DNA of 64,000 bases from Chachezhania sediminis (GTDB lineage Bacteria; Pseudomonadota; Alphaproteobacteria; Rhodobacterales; Rhodobacteraceae): positions 124,001 to 188,000 of the forward strand of contig NZ_VOPH01000005.1 of assembly GCF_009765275.1 (NCBI RefSeq), in the 5' to 3' direction. Position numbers and translations under genes: made by a program. Shown piece by piece: positions 27,745 through 36,664 of this stretch. The notes under the pieces were generated by a model that had not been told where the DNA came from, did not search any database, and saw only the letters and a list, made by a program, of their open reading frames with translations. Positions within the stretch are counted from its first letter, which is position 1. Each line of letters begins with the position of its first letter.

Positions 27745-29055
27745 ATGGCCGATCGCCCCGACGCAGAACCGAAGGAGACGCGGCTTCAGACCTTTGTCTT
27801 CTTCTTCCTCATCATCGGTGTCGGCATCGCCACCGGCAGCGTTGCCTCGGCCCTGCATGCCGCACTGGATCTGATGTCCAATCTCCGGACCTACCTGGAC
27901 ACGCATGATACGCTGATCGGGCTTCCCACCTGGGTCGTGGCCGTGGCCGGGGCCGCCACCATGACGACGCTGGGCACCTGGATCGTGCGGACCTTCGCGC
28001 CCGATGCCGCGGGCAGCGGCATTCCCGAGATCATTCAGGCCCTGGCCACCGACGGCAAGCTGAACTGGCGCCGGATCCTGCCGGTGAAATTCGGGGCCGG
28101 CGTGCTGGGCATCGGTTCAGGCCTCGTCCTGGGCCGCGAGGGGCCGACGATCCACCTGGGCGGTGCCATGGCCGCGATGATTGCCGAGCTCTCGAAGATG
28201 AACCACCGCAACACGCTGGCCGCCATCACAGCGGGTGCCGGGGCCGGCCTGGCCGCGGCCTTCAACGCGCCGCTGGCCGGCATCATCTTCGTGACCGAGG
28301 AGATGCGCCGCGTCTTCGACTTCCGCTTCCGTTCGTTCCAGTCGGTGATCCTGGCCTGTGTCGTGGCCACGATGGTCAGCGACCAGCTGTTCTCCAGCGG
28401 CCCAATCCTGGACATCCCGCACTACAGCGACCCGGCCATCCTGAAGATGTGCCTGTTCCTGCCGCTGGGGATCTTCCTCGGCGCCTTCGGCGTGGTGCTG
28501 AACGCGGGCATCGTGAACCGGGTGAAGGTCTTCGGGAACCTGCCGCAAAAGGTCCCCTATCTCTGGGCTGCGGTCGTAGGCGGGGCGGCCGGTGCCTTCG
28601 TGGTCATGACCCCCAGCTATACTGGCGGGGGCGAAAAGCTGGTCGTGACCGACATCGTACTGCACCCCGGGGCGATGACGCTGCTGATCCTGTTCCTGTC
28701 ACGCAGCCTGATGCTGATGGCCAGCTATTCGGCCGGTACGCCCGGCGGCCTTTTCGCGCCGATGCTGTCCATCGGCACCGCCATCGGCCTTCTCTACGGC
28801 GTGCTGCTGTCCAAGCTGGGCATCATCACCGACATTCCGCCCGGCGTCTTCGCCGTGGCCGGCATGGGCGCACTCTTCGCCGCCATGGTCCGCGCGCCCC
28901 TGACCGGCATCGTCATCGTGGTCGAGATGACGGGGGCCACCGACCTGATCCTGTCGATCATGACGACATCGATCCTGGCCACCTTCACTGCCGAAGGCCT
29001 TGGCGGCAAACCGATCTATGCCCAGCTGGGCAAAGGCAAGATCCCGGAAGAATGA
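27745..29055 (+). CDS. CLC-type chloride/proton antiporter
   Basis: 436 residues. The selectivity segments GSGIPE (90-95), GREGPTIHLGG (130-140, with gating Glu132) and GTPGGLFAPM are intact. The second glutamate in FVTEEMRRVF corresponds to the proton glutamate of E. coli ClcA, so the protein should be an H+/Cl- exchanger rather than a channel. No CBS domains are present, as in the short bacterial type. Start: ATG at 27745 with GGAG nine bases ahead. Such antiporters aid acid resistance. It is convergent with ptsP. Confidence 0.93.
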   Translation: MADRPDAEPKETRLQTFVFFFLIIGVGIATGSVASALHAALDLMSNLRTYLDTHDTLIGLPTWVVAVAGAATMTTLGTWIVRTFAPDAAGSGIPEIIQALATDGKLNWRRILPVKFGAGVLGIGSGLVLGREGPTIHLGGAMAAMIAELSKMNHRNTLAAITAGAGAGLAAAFNAPLAGIIFVTEEMRRVFDFRFRSFQSVILACVVATMVSDQLFSSGPILDIPHYSDPAILKMCLFLPLGIFLGAFGVVLNAGIVNRVKVFGNLPQKVPYLWAAVVGGAAGAFVVMTPSYTGGGEKLVVTDIVLHPGAMTLLILFLSRSLMLMASYSAGTPGGLFAPMLSIGTAIGLLYGVLLSKLGIITDIPPGVFAVAGMGALFAAMVRAPLTGIVIVVEMTGATDLILSIMTTSILATFTAEGLGGKPIYAQLGKGKIPEE

Positions 29056-29061
29056 CGGGGT

Positions 29062-29080
29062 GTGGGGGCAAGCCCCCCAC
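29062..29080 (+). terminator. GC-rich hairpin after the CLC gene
   Basis: A 7-bp stem GTGGGGG/CCCCCAC (one extra C in the loop side) begins 7 bases after the CLC gene stop. It is directly followed by repeat copy B. No U-tract. Confidence 0.4.
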
Positions 29081-29090
29081 GCAAGGGGAA

Positions 29091-29140
29091 CGGGGGGCGG
29101 CGGCCCCCCGCTTTCCCGGCCGACGCGGCACGCGGCGCAA
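29091..29140. repeat. Dispersed hairpin repeat, copy B (CLC gene/ptsP gap)
   Basis: Stem CGGGGGG (29091-29097) with CCCCCCG (29104-29110), loop CGGCGG, then a tail with CGGCCGACGCGGCACGCGGC and GCAA. The tail differs from copy A (15105-15157) at only a few positions. It ends 5 bases before the ptsP stop codon, again between convergent genes. Confidence 0.7.
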
Positions 29141-29145
29141 TGCGA

Positions 29146-31392
29146 TCAGTCCGTATCCCGCAGATATTTCAGGATCGCCGGCCGCACCGATTGTTCGCCC
29201 GTTTCCCGGGCCTCGGCAATGATATCCGCCACCTGTCCCAGATCCGACCGCAGCAGCAGGCTTTTCACCGGACCGATGGAGGCCGGGCGCATCGACAGCG
29301 TCCGCAGCCCGATGGCAGCCAGGCACAGGGCCTCCAGCGGCCGGCCCGCATCCTCGCCGCAGAAGCTCAGCGGCGTGTCGCTCTCCTCGCAGCGGCGCAC
29401 GATCTGTTCCAGAATGCCCAGGAAACTGACGTTCAGCGTGTCGTAGCGCCGGCGCACCCGCTCGTTCTCACGGTCGGCGGCAAAGAAGAACTGCTTCAGA
29501 TCGTTGCCGCCGATCGACAGGAACCCGACCTCGTCAAAGAACTTCTGCGGCGCAAAGGCCAGCGAGGGCGTCTCCAGCATCGCGCCGACCTCCAGAGAGG
29601 ACGGCAGCGGGTGGCCCAGGATCTTCTCTCGTTCGATGGCCTTGTCGACCTCGGCCTTGGCGGCGCGGTATTCCTCGAACTGGGCGACGAAGGGGAACAT
29701 GATCGTCAGCGGCCCGCCAGCGGCTGCGCGCAGCAGCGCCTGCAGCTGCATCCGCAGCACTCCCGGCTTGTCGAGCCCCACGCGGATCGCCCGCCAGCCC
29801 AGCGCCGGGTTCGGTTCGTCGGTGGCCTTCATATAGGGCAGGACCTTGTCCGACCCGATGTCCAGCGTCCGGAACACGACCCGCTTGCCGCCCGCCGATT
29901 CCAGTACACGCGCATAAAGCGCCGACAGTTCCGACCGGCGGGGCATCTGGTTGCGGACCAGGAACTGCAGTTCGGTCCGAAACAGGCCCACACCTTCTGC
30001 CCCCGAACTGTCCAGCGACGGCAGATCCGCCATCAGGCCCGCATTCATCATCAGCGTCACGCGCTGTCCGTCCCGCGTCACCGCCGGTTCGTGCCGGATC
30101 GAGGAATAGCGCTTCTGCGCCTGGGCCTGCATCGCGATCTTGTCGCGGAAGGCGGTCGCCACCGTCTCGTCGGGGCGCAGATGCGCGGCGCCCCGGTCGC
30201 CGTCGACCAGGATGTGATCGCCGTTCAGGGCCTCGGTCGTGATGCGTTCGGCGTGGACGATCAGCGGGATCGCCAGCGCGCGGGCGATCACGGCGGCATG
30301 GCTGCCGACCGATCCGTCTTCCAGCACGATGCCGCGCAGGGTCCGCCCGTACTCCAGCAATTCGCCCGGGCCGATGTTCCGCGCGATCAGGATCGGGTCG
30401 CCCGGCATCTCGGCCCCCGTCGCCTGGCCCTGCCCGGTCAGCAGCCGCAACAGCCGGTTCGACAGGTCGTCAAGGTCGGACAGCCGTTCCCGCAGATAGG
30501 CATCCGCCACCCGCATCATGCGCGTCCGCGCCTCGGACTGTTCCTTTTCCACCGCCGCTTCGGCACTCAGGCCGCGGCTGATGTCGCCTTCCATCCGCCG
30601 GATCCAGCCCTTGGAATTGGCGAACATCCGATAGGTTTCCAGAACCTGACGGTGGTCCTTGTCGGTGGTGCCGGCCATTTCCAGCATCCGGTCGACATCA
30701 CCACGCAGACGTTCGACCGCCGTATGCAGCCGCTCGGTCTCGCGCGTGGGGTCCTCGGCCACCGGGTTCGTCACAACCACGCGGGGTTCGTGCAGCCATA
30801 CATGACCTTCGGCGGCCCCTTCCTGCGCCGCAGTCCCCTTGATCATGACCGATTGCTGGTGCAGGCGTGCCAGCGCCTTTTCCTCGCCCACGAAGGCGCC
30901 CAGCTCGGTCATCTCGGCGATGACCATGGCCACCACTTCCAGACCATAGACCTCGTCCGCGGAATAGGTCCGCGCATCGCGGGACTGGACGACCAGCACG
31001 CCCAGCACCTGCCCCAGGCGCTGGATCGGGATGCCCAGGAACGAGGAATAACGTTCCTCGCCCGTCTCCGGCATGTAACGGAAATTGGGTTCCGCCGGCG
31101 CATTCGGCGTGTTCACCGCGGAACCGGTCCGCGCGACCCGGCCCACCAGGCCCTCGCCCAGCCGCATGCGGGTCTTGTGCACCGCCTCCGGCTTCAGGCC
31201 CTCGGTTGCACAAAGTTCCAGCGTATCCTCGTCGCGGAACAGGTAGACCGAGCACACCTCGGTCCCCATGCTGTCCGCGATCAGATGCGTGATCATGTCC
31301 AGCCGCGCCTGGCCGGCGGCCTCGCTCGCCATGACGTCGCGCAGCCGCCGCAGAAGCTTGCGGCTTTCGGTCTCGAAACGATCCGGTGTCAC
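29146..31392 (-). CDS. ptsP: Phosphoenolpyruvate-protein phosphotransferase of PTS-Ntr (EI-Ntr)
   Basis: 748 residues: N-terminal GAF domain (about 20-160), then PTS enzyme I. The phosphorylated histidine is His365 in the GSHAAVIAR motif; the PEP-binding TIM barrel carries LFRTELQFL and SIGGNDLKQF. EI-Ntr takes phosphate from PEP and passes it to NPr and EIIA-Ntr, which control potassium, nitrogen and stress responses rather than sugar uptake. The GAF domain senses glutamine in other bacteria. A GTG start codon is used. It lies 51 bp downstream of lysC on the same strand, a common Rhodobacteraceae arrangement, so co-transcription is likely. Confidence 0.95.
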   Translation of the reverse strand: MTPDRFETESRKLLRRLRDVMASEAAGQARLDMITHLIADSMGTEVCSVYLFRDEDTLELCATEGLKPEAVHKTRMRLGEGLVGRVARTGSAVNTPNAPAEPNFRYMPETGEERYSSFLGIPIQRLGQVLGVLVVQSRDARTYSADEVYGLEVVAMVIAEMTELGAFVGEEKALARLHQQSVMIKGTAAQEGAAEGHVWLHEPRVVVTNPVAEDPTRETERLHTAVERLRGDVDRMLEMAGTTDKDHRQVLETYRMFANSKGWIRRMEGDISRGLSAEAAVEKEQSEARTRMMRVADAYLRERLSDLDDLSNRLLRLLTGQGQATGAEMPGDPILIARNIGPGELLEYGRTLRGIVLEDGSVGSHAAVIARALAIPLIVHAERITTEALNGDHILVDGDRGAAHLRPDETVATAFRDKIAMQAQAQKRYSSIRHEPAVTRDGQRVTLMMNAGLMADLPSLDSSGAEGVGLFRTELQFLVRNQMPRRSELSALYARVLESAGGKRVVFRTLDIGSDKVLPYMKATDEPNPALGWRAIRVGLDKPGVLRMQLQALLRAAAGGPLTIMFPFVAQFEEYRAAKAEVDKAIEREKILGHPLPSSLEVGAMLETPSLAFAPQKFFDEVGFLSIGGNDLKQFFFAADRENERVRRRYDTLNVSFLGILEQIVRRCEESDTPLSFCGEDAGRPLEALCLAAIGLRTLSMRPASIGPVKSLLLRSDLGQVADIIAEARETGEQSVRPAILKYLRDTD

Positions 31393-31443
31393 GGCGCTGA
31401 AAAGCCCCTCACTGTCGTTCGGTGGGGCGCGGTGCCGATAACC

Positions 31444-32682
31444 CTAGTCCGCGCGCTCCAGTTCGAAGGCATCATGCAGGGCCTGCACTGCAAGTTCCAT
31501 GTATTTCCGATCGATGAGCACGGAAATCTTGATCTCCGAGGTCGTGATGACCTTGATGTTGATGCCTTCCTGGCTCAACACGCGGAACATTTTGGCAGCC
31601 ACGCCCGATTGCGAGCGCATGCCGATCCCCACGACCGACACCTTCGCCACCCCGTCATCGACCACCAGGTCGGCATAGCCCAGGACGCCATCGGCGCGGG
31701 CCTTGTCCAGCGCGTGTTCGGCGCGCTTCACCTCGTTGGTGGGGCACGAGAAGGTCATGTCGGTGCGTTCGTCCTCGGCGATGTTCTGGACGATCATGTC
31801 GACCAGCACACCGGCATCCGACAGCGTCCCGAAGATCGAAGCCGCCACGCCGGGCCGGTCGTCCACGCCGATCAGGGTCAGCTTCGCTTCCTCGCGCGAA
31901 AAGGCCACGCCAGCCACAACCTTGGATTCCATGATTTCCTCCTCGTCGCAGACCAGCGTCCCCGCGGTGTCGGACGGTTCCTCGAAGCTGGAGAGCACCC
32001 GCAGCTTCACTTTGTAACGCATTGCCAGTTCGACGGACCGGGTCTGCAGCACCTTGGCGCCCAGCGAGGCCAGTTCCAGCATCTCCTCGAAGGCGATACG
32101 GTCCAGCTTGCGGGCCTTGGCGCAGATCCGCGGATCTGTGGTGTAGACGCCGTCGACATCGGTGTAGATGTCACAGCGTTCCGCACCGAAGGCGGCGGCA
32201 AAGGCCACCGCGGTCGTGTCGCTGCCGCCCCGTCCCAGCGTGGTGATGCGACCTTCGGCCGACACGCCCTGGAAACCGGCCACGACGGCCACGCGCATGC
32301 CTTCGGCGAACTTGGTCGTGATGCCTTCGGTGCCGATCTCCTCGATCCGGGCGACCGAATGGGCGGACGTCGTCTTCACCGGCACCTGCCAGCCCTGCCA
32401 GCTGCGCGCCGGCACGTCCATTTCCTGAAGCGTCAGCGCCATCAGCCCGGCGGTCACGTTCTCGCCCGACGATACGACGGCATCGTATTCCCGCGCATCG
32501 AACAGGGGCGACGTCTCGTTCACCCAGCCCACAAGCTCGTTCGTCTTGCCGGACATGGCCGAGACGATGACGATGACGTCATAGCCCTTGGCCACCTCGA
32601 CGCCCACGCGTTTCGCCGCCCGCCGAATCCGGTCGAGATTGGCAACGGAAGTGCCACCGAATTTCATGACGAGAACGGGCAT
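31444..32682 (-). CDS. lysC: Aspartate kinase
   Basis: 412 residues, single-function aspartokinase catalysing the first step of lysine, threonine and methionine synthesis. KFGGTS starts at residue 7, with GRGGSDTTAVAFA and YTDVDGVYTTDPR for ATP and aspartate binding. Two C-terminal ACT domains (VGIGMRSQSGVAAKMFRVL in the second) provide feedback inhibition, probably by lysine and/or threonine. The ATG at 32682 gives the canonical MPVLVMKFGGTS start. It is upstream of ptsP. thrC, also in the threonine branch, is at 42.9 kb. Confidence 0.96.
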   Translation of the reverse strand: MPVLVMKFGGTSVANLDRIRRAAKRVGVEVAKGYDVIVIVSAMSGKTNELVGWVNETSPLFDAREYDAVVSSGENVTAGLMALTLQEMDVPARSWQGWQVPVKTTSAHSVARIEEIGTEGITTKFAEGMRVAVVAGFQGVSAEGRITTLGRGGSDTTAVAFAAAFGAERCDIYTDVDGVYTTDPRICAKARKLDRIAFEEMLELASLGAKVLQTRSVELAMRYKVKLRVLSSFEEPSDTAGTLVCDEEEIMESKVVAGVAFSREEAKLTLIGVDDRPGVAASIFGTLSDAGVLVDMIVQNIAEDERTDMTFSCPTNEVKRAEHALDKARADGVLGYADLVVDDGVAKVSVVGIGMRSQSGVAAKMFRVLSQEGINIKVITTSEIKISVLIDRKYMELAVQALHDAFELERAD

Positions 32683-32752
32683 GGTCTTGGCCTTAGCTTG
32701 GTCGAAAATACCGGGGCCGTTTACGCCCAACCCACCCGGGGTGCAAGGAGTG

Positions 32753-33409
32753 TCAGAAGGGGACGGGCGTGCCGTCCCAGGTCTGGAAACAGCCTGTCGT
32801 CTCGGGGCCCAGCGCCGCGAACCGGTCGAAAAGCCCGGTCGCGGCCTGATCGACCGTGATATCGGCACTGCTGCCGCCCATGTCGGTTCGCACCCAACCG
32901 GGATGGTAGATCCCGACGGAAATGCCTTCGGCTTTCAGGTCCTGCGCCAGATTCCGGCCCAGGTTCAGCGCCGCAGCCTTGGACGCGCGATAGATATAGC
33001 TGCCGCCCGGCGCCCGCTGGTCAGAGCCCATGGCGGAGGAGATGATGGCGATCCGTGCGCCCCCTGCCCGCCGCAGCGCCGGCAGCAGCGCCTGCACGGT
33101 CAGGAAGACGCCGGTCACGTTCACCGCAAACGTATCGGCCCACATCTGCCCGGGAAAGCCGCCCTGCAACGGCTGCCCCTTGTCCAGGTAGATGCCCGCA
33201 TTGCAGACCAGCAGGTCCACACCGGTCTCGCCCAGGCGGGTTTCGACTTCTTCCGCGAAGGTCGCGAAGGCGGCCGGATTGGCCACGTCCAGCGTGAAAT
33301 CGCAGGATCCGTCGCGGGCGGTGCCCAGCACGGAATGACCGTTCGCGGCACAGGTCCGCGCCAGCGCCGCACCGATCCCCCGGTTGGCGCCCGTGATCAG
33401 GGTCTGCAT
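32753..33409 (-). CDS. Short-chain dehydrogenase/reductase
   Basis: 218 residues, classical SDR fold. TGANRGIG cofactor loop is at 6-13, NAG at 70-72, catalytic Ser near 125 and Tyr140/Lys144 (YRASK). It is shorter than the usual 250 because the C-terminal substrate loop is small, as in the C-factor/CsgA-like subgroup. Cofactor preference and substrate are not determinable; the arginine at position 10 hints at NADP. It follows the DUF1178 gene with a 2-base gap and is certainly in the same operon. Confidence 0.87.
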   Translation of the reverse strand: MQTLITGANRGIGAALARTCAANGHSVLGTARDGSCDFTLDVANPAAFATFAEEVETRLGETGVDLLVCNAGIYLDKGQPLQGGFPGQMWADTFAVNVTGVFLTVQALLPALRRAGGARIAIISSAMGSDQRAPGGSYIYRASKAAALNLGRNLAQDLKAEGISVGIYHPGWVRTDMGGSSADITVDQAATGLFDRFAALGPETTGCFQTWDGTPVPF

Positions 33410-33411
33410 GG

Positions 33412-33843
33412 TCAGTTTGCCTTTCGCGTCGGCATGAAGGGCAAGGGGGCGACGGGCACGCCATCCTCGATCAGTTTGCGCGCCTCGTCATGGCGCGCCT
33501 CGCCATAAATCGACCGGTGCGGGGTCTCACCCTCGTGCATGGCACGCGCTTCGTCCGCGAAGCTCAGCCCCACGTATTCCGAGTTTTTTTCCACCTCGCG
33601 GCGCAGTTCTGCGATCGCCTTCTCCATCTCGGATTGCGGCTCGGCCAGGTCGCGCCGGGGCTTGGCAGCCTCTTTCTTGGGGGCCGAGACGGACGGCGCC
33701 ATCAACGCCTTGGTCACATTGCTGTCGCCGCACATGCTGCATTCGACCAGCCCGGCCCCAAGCAGCTTGTCGAAAGCCGAAGCCGACTGGAACCAGCTTT
33801 CGAAATCATGGCCTTGGCTGCACTTCAGGGCGTATCGGATCAT
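33412..33843 (-). CDS. DUF1178 family protein
   Basis: 143 residues. It begins MIRYALKCSQGHDFESWFQSASAF, the DUF1178 hallmark, with CxxC-type cysteines (CSMCGDSNV) that suggest a small zinc ribbon at the N-terminus. A charged linker (KKEAAKPRRDLAEPQSEMEK, in parts) and a conserved YVGLSFADEARAMHEGE-like C-terminus complete the family pattern. Function unknown; possibly regulatory. Start at ATG 33843, since the preceding codons are not conserved. It is upstream of, and coupled to, the SDR gene. Confidence 0.9.
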   Translation of the reverse strand: MIRYALKCSQGHDFESWFQSASAFDKLLGAGLVECSMCGDSNVTKALMAPSVSAPKKEAAKPRRDLAEPQSEMEKAIAELRREVEKNSEYVGLSFADEARAMHEGETPHRSIYGEARHDEARKLIEDGVPVAPLPFMPTRKAN

Positions 33844-33961
33844 TGTCCACTCCAGCGGGATCGCCCCGGAAGAAGGCCGATCACCGGCCGTTTCAAAGGA
33901 CACTCCAATAGATATCCACGGTCCGGCGCCGGTCAAGATCTCCGCAGGGCGTGACGCGCTG

Positions 33962-34420
33962 TCAGCTGCGCGAGGTCGGATCGAAATTCTTCAGGATGCG
34001 GCGCAGCTGCTTTTCGCCCACCTTCTCGGCGGCCTTGCGAAGCGAAAACCATTTGCGGCGGCGCTGGCCTTCTTCCGGGTAATCGTCCGACATCTTCTGG
34101 ACCTTCAGCGGATAGACGGAAATCCGGCACTGGATATCGGCCTCGCCCTGGTCCTTCACGTAATCGAAGCTGCCCAGGCTTTCGTCATGAACCTTGCCTT
34201 TGACGCCCGCCTCTTCCCAGGCTTCCTGTTGTGCAGTTTCGGCGGGCGACCGATCTTCCATCGGCCAGCCCTTGGGCAGAATCCATCGGCCGGTCCCCCG
34301 GGAGGTGACCAGCAGAACCTCGGGCTTGCCTCTCACCATCCGATAGCAGAGGGCAGAGAACTGTGTGGAATTCGTCGTCGGCATTTCAGTTCTGACCTTC
34401 ACGGGGTCTTCGTTACCCAT
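33962..34420 (-). CDS. NUDIX hydrolase (diphosphoinositol-polyphosphate-hydrolase-like)
   Basis: 152 residues. The NUDIX box lies at 51-73 (starting PKGWPMED). The metal-binding Glu66, Glu69 and Glu70 and Gly72 are kept, but the consensus Glu at box position 7 is Arg57 and the Arg at position 15 is Gln65. This altered box occurs in an alphaproteobacterial subgroup annotated as DIPP-like. The substrate is probably a nucleoside diphosphate-linked or polyphosphate metabolite; nothing more can be said. Start at ATG 34420 before MGNEDPVKVR. The 5' side (34421-34600) is AT-richer and includes the likely promoter. Confidence 0.85.
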   Translation of the reverse strand: MGNEDPVKVRTEMPTTNSTQFSALCYRMVRGKPEVLLVTSRGTGRWILPKGWPMEDRSPAETAQQEAWEEAGVKGKVHDESLGSFDYVKDQGEADIQCRISVYPLKVQKMSDDYPEEGQRRRKWFSLRKAAEKVGEKQLRRILKNFDPTSRS

Positions 34421-34602
34421 CTTCAAACTCAGTGCACCATACTCGGTAAAAATAAAGTAAATGTATAGTTGTCGGCCAGCGGCAACCTGGTCAAGTAACG
34501 AATTCCGCACAGTTTTGTTCCCGTGAACGACCGAAACGTTCGAACACTGCCCGAAAAAGATCCACCGGCGATTTCAGAGCTCTGGAACAGGCAATTAAGG
34601 GG

Positions 34603-35373
34603 TCAGCGCGAAGATGCCCTCAGCTTGTCCACGAAGTTATCCACAATTTCGCTGTGCGAAATATCGGCTTCTATGGACAGGCGTCGCAGGGCAAAGCCCA
34701 CATGCGCCATCTCCTGATAGTAGCGGGCGTAGATGAAGTTCGTGGCCGCCCCGGTCGCTGCCCCCAGCACCGGCACGGTGCGGGTCGCCAGTTTGCGACC
34801 CATGGCTTCGGAAAACCGCGGCAGCACGCGCGAGACCAGGGATTGAACCGCCGATCCGGTCAATGTCAGACGCGCGGAATAGAAGCCGGCATCGGCACCG
34901 TCGTCCTCGGCCAGGGGGCCGGCATCTGCCAGGATCCGGACACAGTCGAACTGAACCGCCTCGGAGGCGGGGTCGAAGCCGTGCTGTACGGCCACCCCCT
35001 GGATGGAGCGCAGGAACATCGTGGTCGTGGCCGGAAGCTCGATCAGGGCGGTGGAGAGGCCACCGATGCCGCCGGCAGCGCCCATGGCGGCAGCGGCCAG
35101 AGCATTGGTGCGGGGCGACTTGTCCGGAACGGCGCGTCGGCTGAAATGCGCGGCTTTCATCGAACTGCGCAGCGCGGCCTCGGTGATCGCGCCCATCCGG
35201 TCGCGCACGCCGTCGGGCAATCGGTCGATCAGCGTCTCGGCCTTCAGGCCAAGCGCGTTCAACATCAGAAGGCCCGGCCCGGACGCGCCACGATATCGGT
35301 CGGCCAGCAAGGCCAGTTGCGACTGGACAAGGGCGTCGTTGACTTCCGGTCTTTGGATCAGGGCCTGGGACAT
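34603..35373 (-). CDS. EcsC-family protein
   Basis: 256 residues, matching the EcsC family. The sequence has a glycine/alanine-rich hydrophobic part (AAAAMGAAGGIGGLSTALIE), a second hydrophobic region (VLGAATGAATNFIYA), and YYQEMAHVGFALRRL near the C-terminus. In Bacillus EcsC is encoded with an ABC transporter; most bacterial homologues stand alone and have unknown roles, likely at the membrane. The gene is a single unit with no operon partner on its strand. Confidence 0.83.
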   Translation of the reverse strand: MSQALIQRPEVNDALVQSQLALLADRYRGASGPGLLMLNALGLKAETLIDRLPDGVRDRMGAITEAALRSSMKAAHFSRRAVPDKSPRTNALAAAAMGAAGGIGGLSTALIELPATTTMFLRSIQGVAVQHGFDPASEAVQFDCVRILADAGPLAEDDGADAGFYSARLTLTGSAVQSLVSRVLPRFSEAMGRKLATRTVPVLGAATGAATNFIYARYYQEMAHVGFALRRLSIEADISHSEIVDNFVDKLRASSR

Positions 35374-35433
35374 GGTTTCTCTCCTGCCCTTTTACTTGGG
35401 GCGTCCGGCCGTGGGATCAATGGCGGGGCCGTG

Positions 35434-35904
35434 TCAGGCCCAGCGTTCGACCGGCCCCGCGATACCCTTCCACGCCCCCGGCACCAGTTCATGGCCCAGC
35501 ACCCGGTCGGGGTTCGTCGGCGGCGGCATGGTGACATCGGCCAGCCGGGTGAAGCCGAACCGGCTGTAGTATGGCGCATCGCCCACCAGCATCACGCGCT
35601 CCCACCCGTCGTCCTGAGCGATGGCCAGACTGTCGATGATCAGCGCGCCGCCCAACCCTTCGGACTGGTGGGTCGGGTGGACGGCAACAGGGCCCAGAAG
35701 CAGGGCCGGCACACCGCCGGCCCGAATCGGCCAATAGCGGATCGCACCGGCGACCTGCCCCGTTTCGTCCCGGGACAGGCGGCACAGCCGCGCCACCGGC
35801 GGAACGCCATCGCGCAACCGGTACGAGGAAAGCGCCTCGCGCCCCGGTGCGAAACAGGTATCGTAAAGTGCCTCGACCTCCCACCAGTCGGCCTTGGTTT
35901 CCAT
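35434..35904 (-). CDS. GNAT-family N-acetyltransferase (YhbS-like)
   Basis: 156 residues. The acetyl-CoA-binding core is LLLGPVAVHPTHQSEGLGGALI, shown in parts (GPVAVHP, then QSEGLGG, a variant of the Q/RxxGxG/A loop). YYSRFGF, typical of YhbS-type members, follows. The acceptor is unknown. A TTG at 35916 in the same frame is an alternative start; I prefer the ATG at 35904. It is divergent from the flavin reductase gene. Confidence 0.87.
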   Translation of the reverse strand: METKADWWEVEALYDTCFAPGREALSSYRLRDGVPPVARLCRLSRDETGQVAGAIRYWPIRAGGVPALLLGPVAVHPTHQSEGLGGALIIDSLAIAQDDGWERVMLVGDAPYYSRFGFTRLADVTMPPPTNPDRVLGHELVPGAWKGIAGPVERWA

Positions 35905-36007
35905 CTGAAATGCCAACGGTGGCCTGCCTTCTTTCCAGCGTCGTCCTTTGCGGTGGCGTCCGCCCTATCATGGCGCTACCCCTTGGGCAAACAGCAGGAG
36001 TTGCCAC

Positions 36008-36643
36008 ATGTTCTATCGGCCCGAAGACGGACACGGACTGCCGCATAACCCGTTCAACGCCATCGTGACGCCCCGGCCCATTGCCTGGATTTCCACCCAG
36101 GACAGGAACGGTGTCGCGAACCTGGCGCCCTATTCCTTCTTCACGGCAATGTCCTATGTCCCGCCCCAGATCGCCTTCGGCAATACCAGCGCCAAGGGCG
36201 ATCAGGACCACACCAAGGACACCGTCGCCAATATCCGCGAGACCGGCGTCTTCTGCGTGAACATCGTCGAATACGCCATGCGCGACGCGATGAACCGCAG
36301 TTCGGAAACCCTGCCCAAGGACGTAGACGAATTCGAGATCGCGGGCGTGACCAAAGCCGCCTGTTCGGTCATCGACTGCCCCCGCGTCGAAGGTGTGCCG
36401 GCATCGCTGGAATGCCGGATGACCCACATCATCGACACGCTGGGCGACGCCAACCAGGTCGTCCTGGCCGAGGTGGTGGGCGTTCACCTGCGCGACGACT
36501 GCCTGCGGGACGGGATCTTCGACATCCTGACCTTCCAGCCGTTGTCCCGCCTTGGCTATCGCGACTATACCAAGGTCAGCGAAACCTTCTCGATCACGCG
36601 GCCGGACGAGGCCAGGGCGGATCAGGAGAAACAGAAGAAGTAA
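36008..36643 (+). CDS. Flavin reductase family protein
   Basis: 211 residues. A flavin-reductase-like FMN-binding split barrel covers most of the chain: TPRPIAWISTQD near the N-terminus, NLAPYSFFTAMSYVPPQIAFG (in parts) and NIRETGVFCVNIV, the flavin-binding strands. Proteins of this type supply reduced flavin to monooxygenases or act as stand-alone oxidoreductases; no monooxygenase is adjacent. The ATG at 36008 has AGGAG about ten bases upstream. It is followed after 21 bp by mtnP, so the two may be co-transcribed. Confidence 0.88.
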   Translation: MFYRPEDGHGLPHNPFNAIVTPRPIAWISTQDRNGVANLAPYSFFTAMSYVPPQIAFGNTSAKGDQDHTKDTVANIRETGVFCVNIVEYAMRDAMNRSSETLPKDVDEFEIAGVTKAACSVIDCPRVEGVPASLECRMTHIIDTLGDANQVVLAEVVGVHLRDDCLRDGIFDILTFQPLSRLGYRDYTKVSETFSITRPDEARADQEKQKK

Positions 36644-36664
36644 CCGGGTCTGATGGAGGCCAGC

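Noticed and set aside
29062-32859. A 1265-codon open frame on the plus strand
   Set aside because: It lies antisense to ptsP and lysC, both certain genes, and has no recognisable domain; typical shadow of strongly biased third codon positions.
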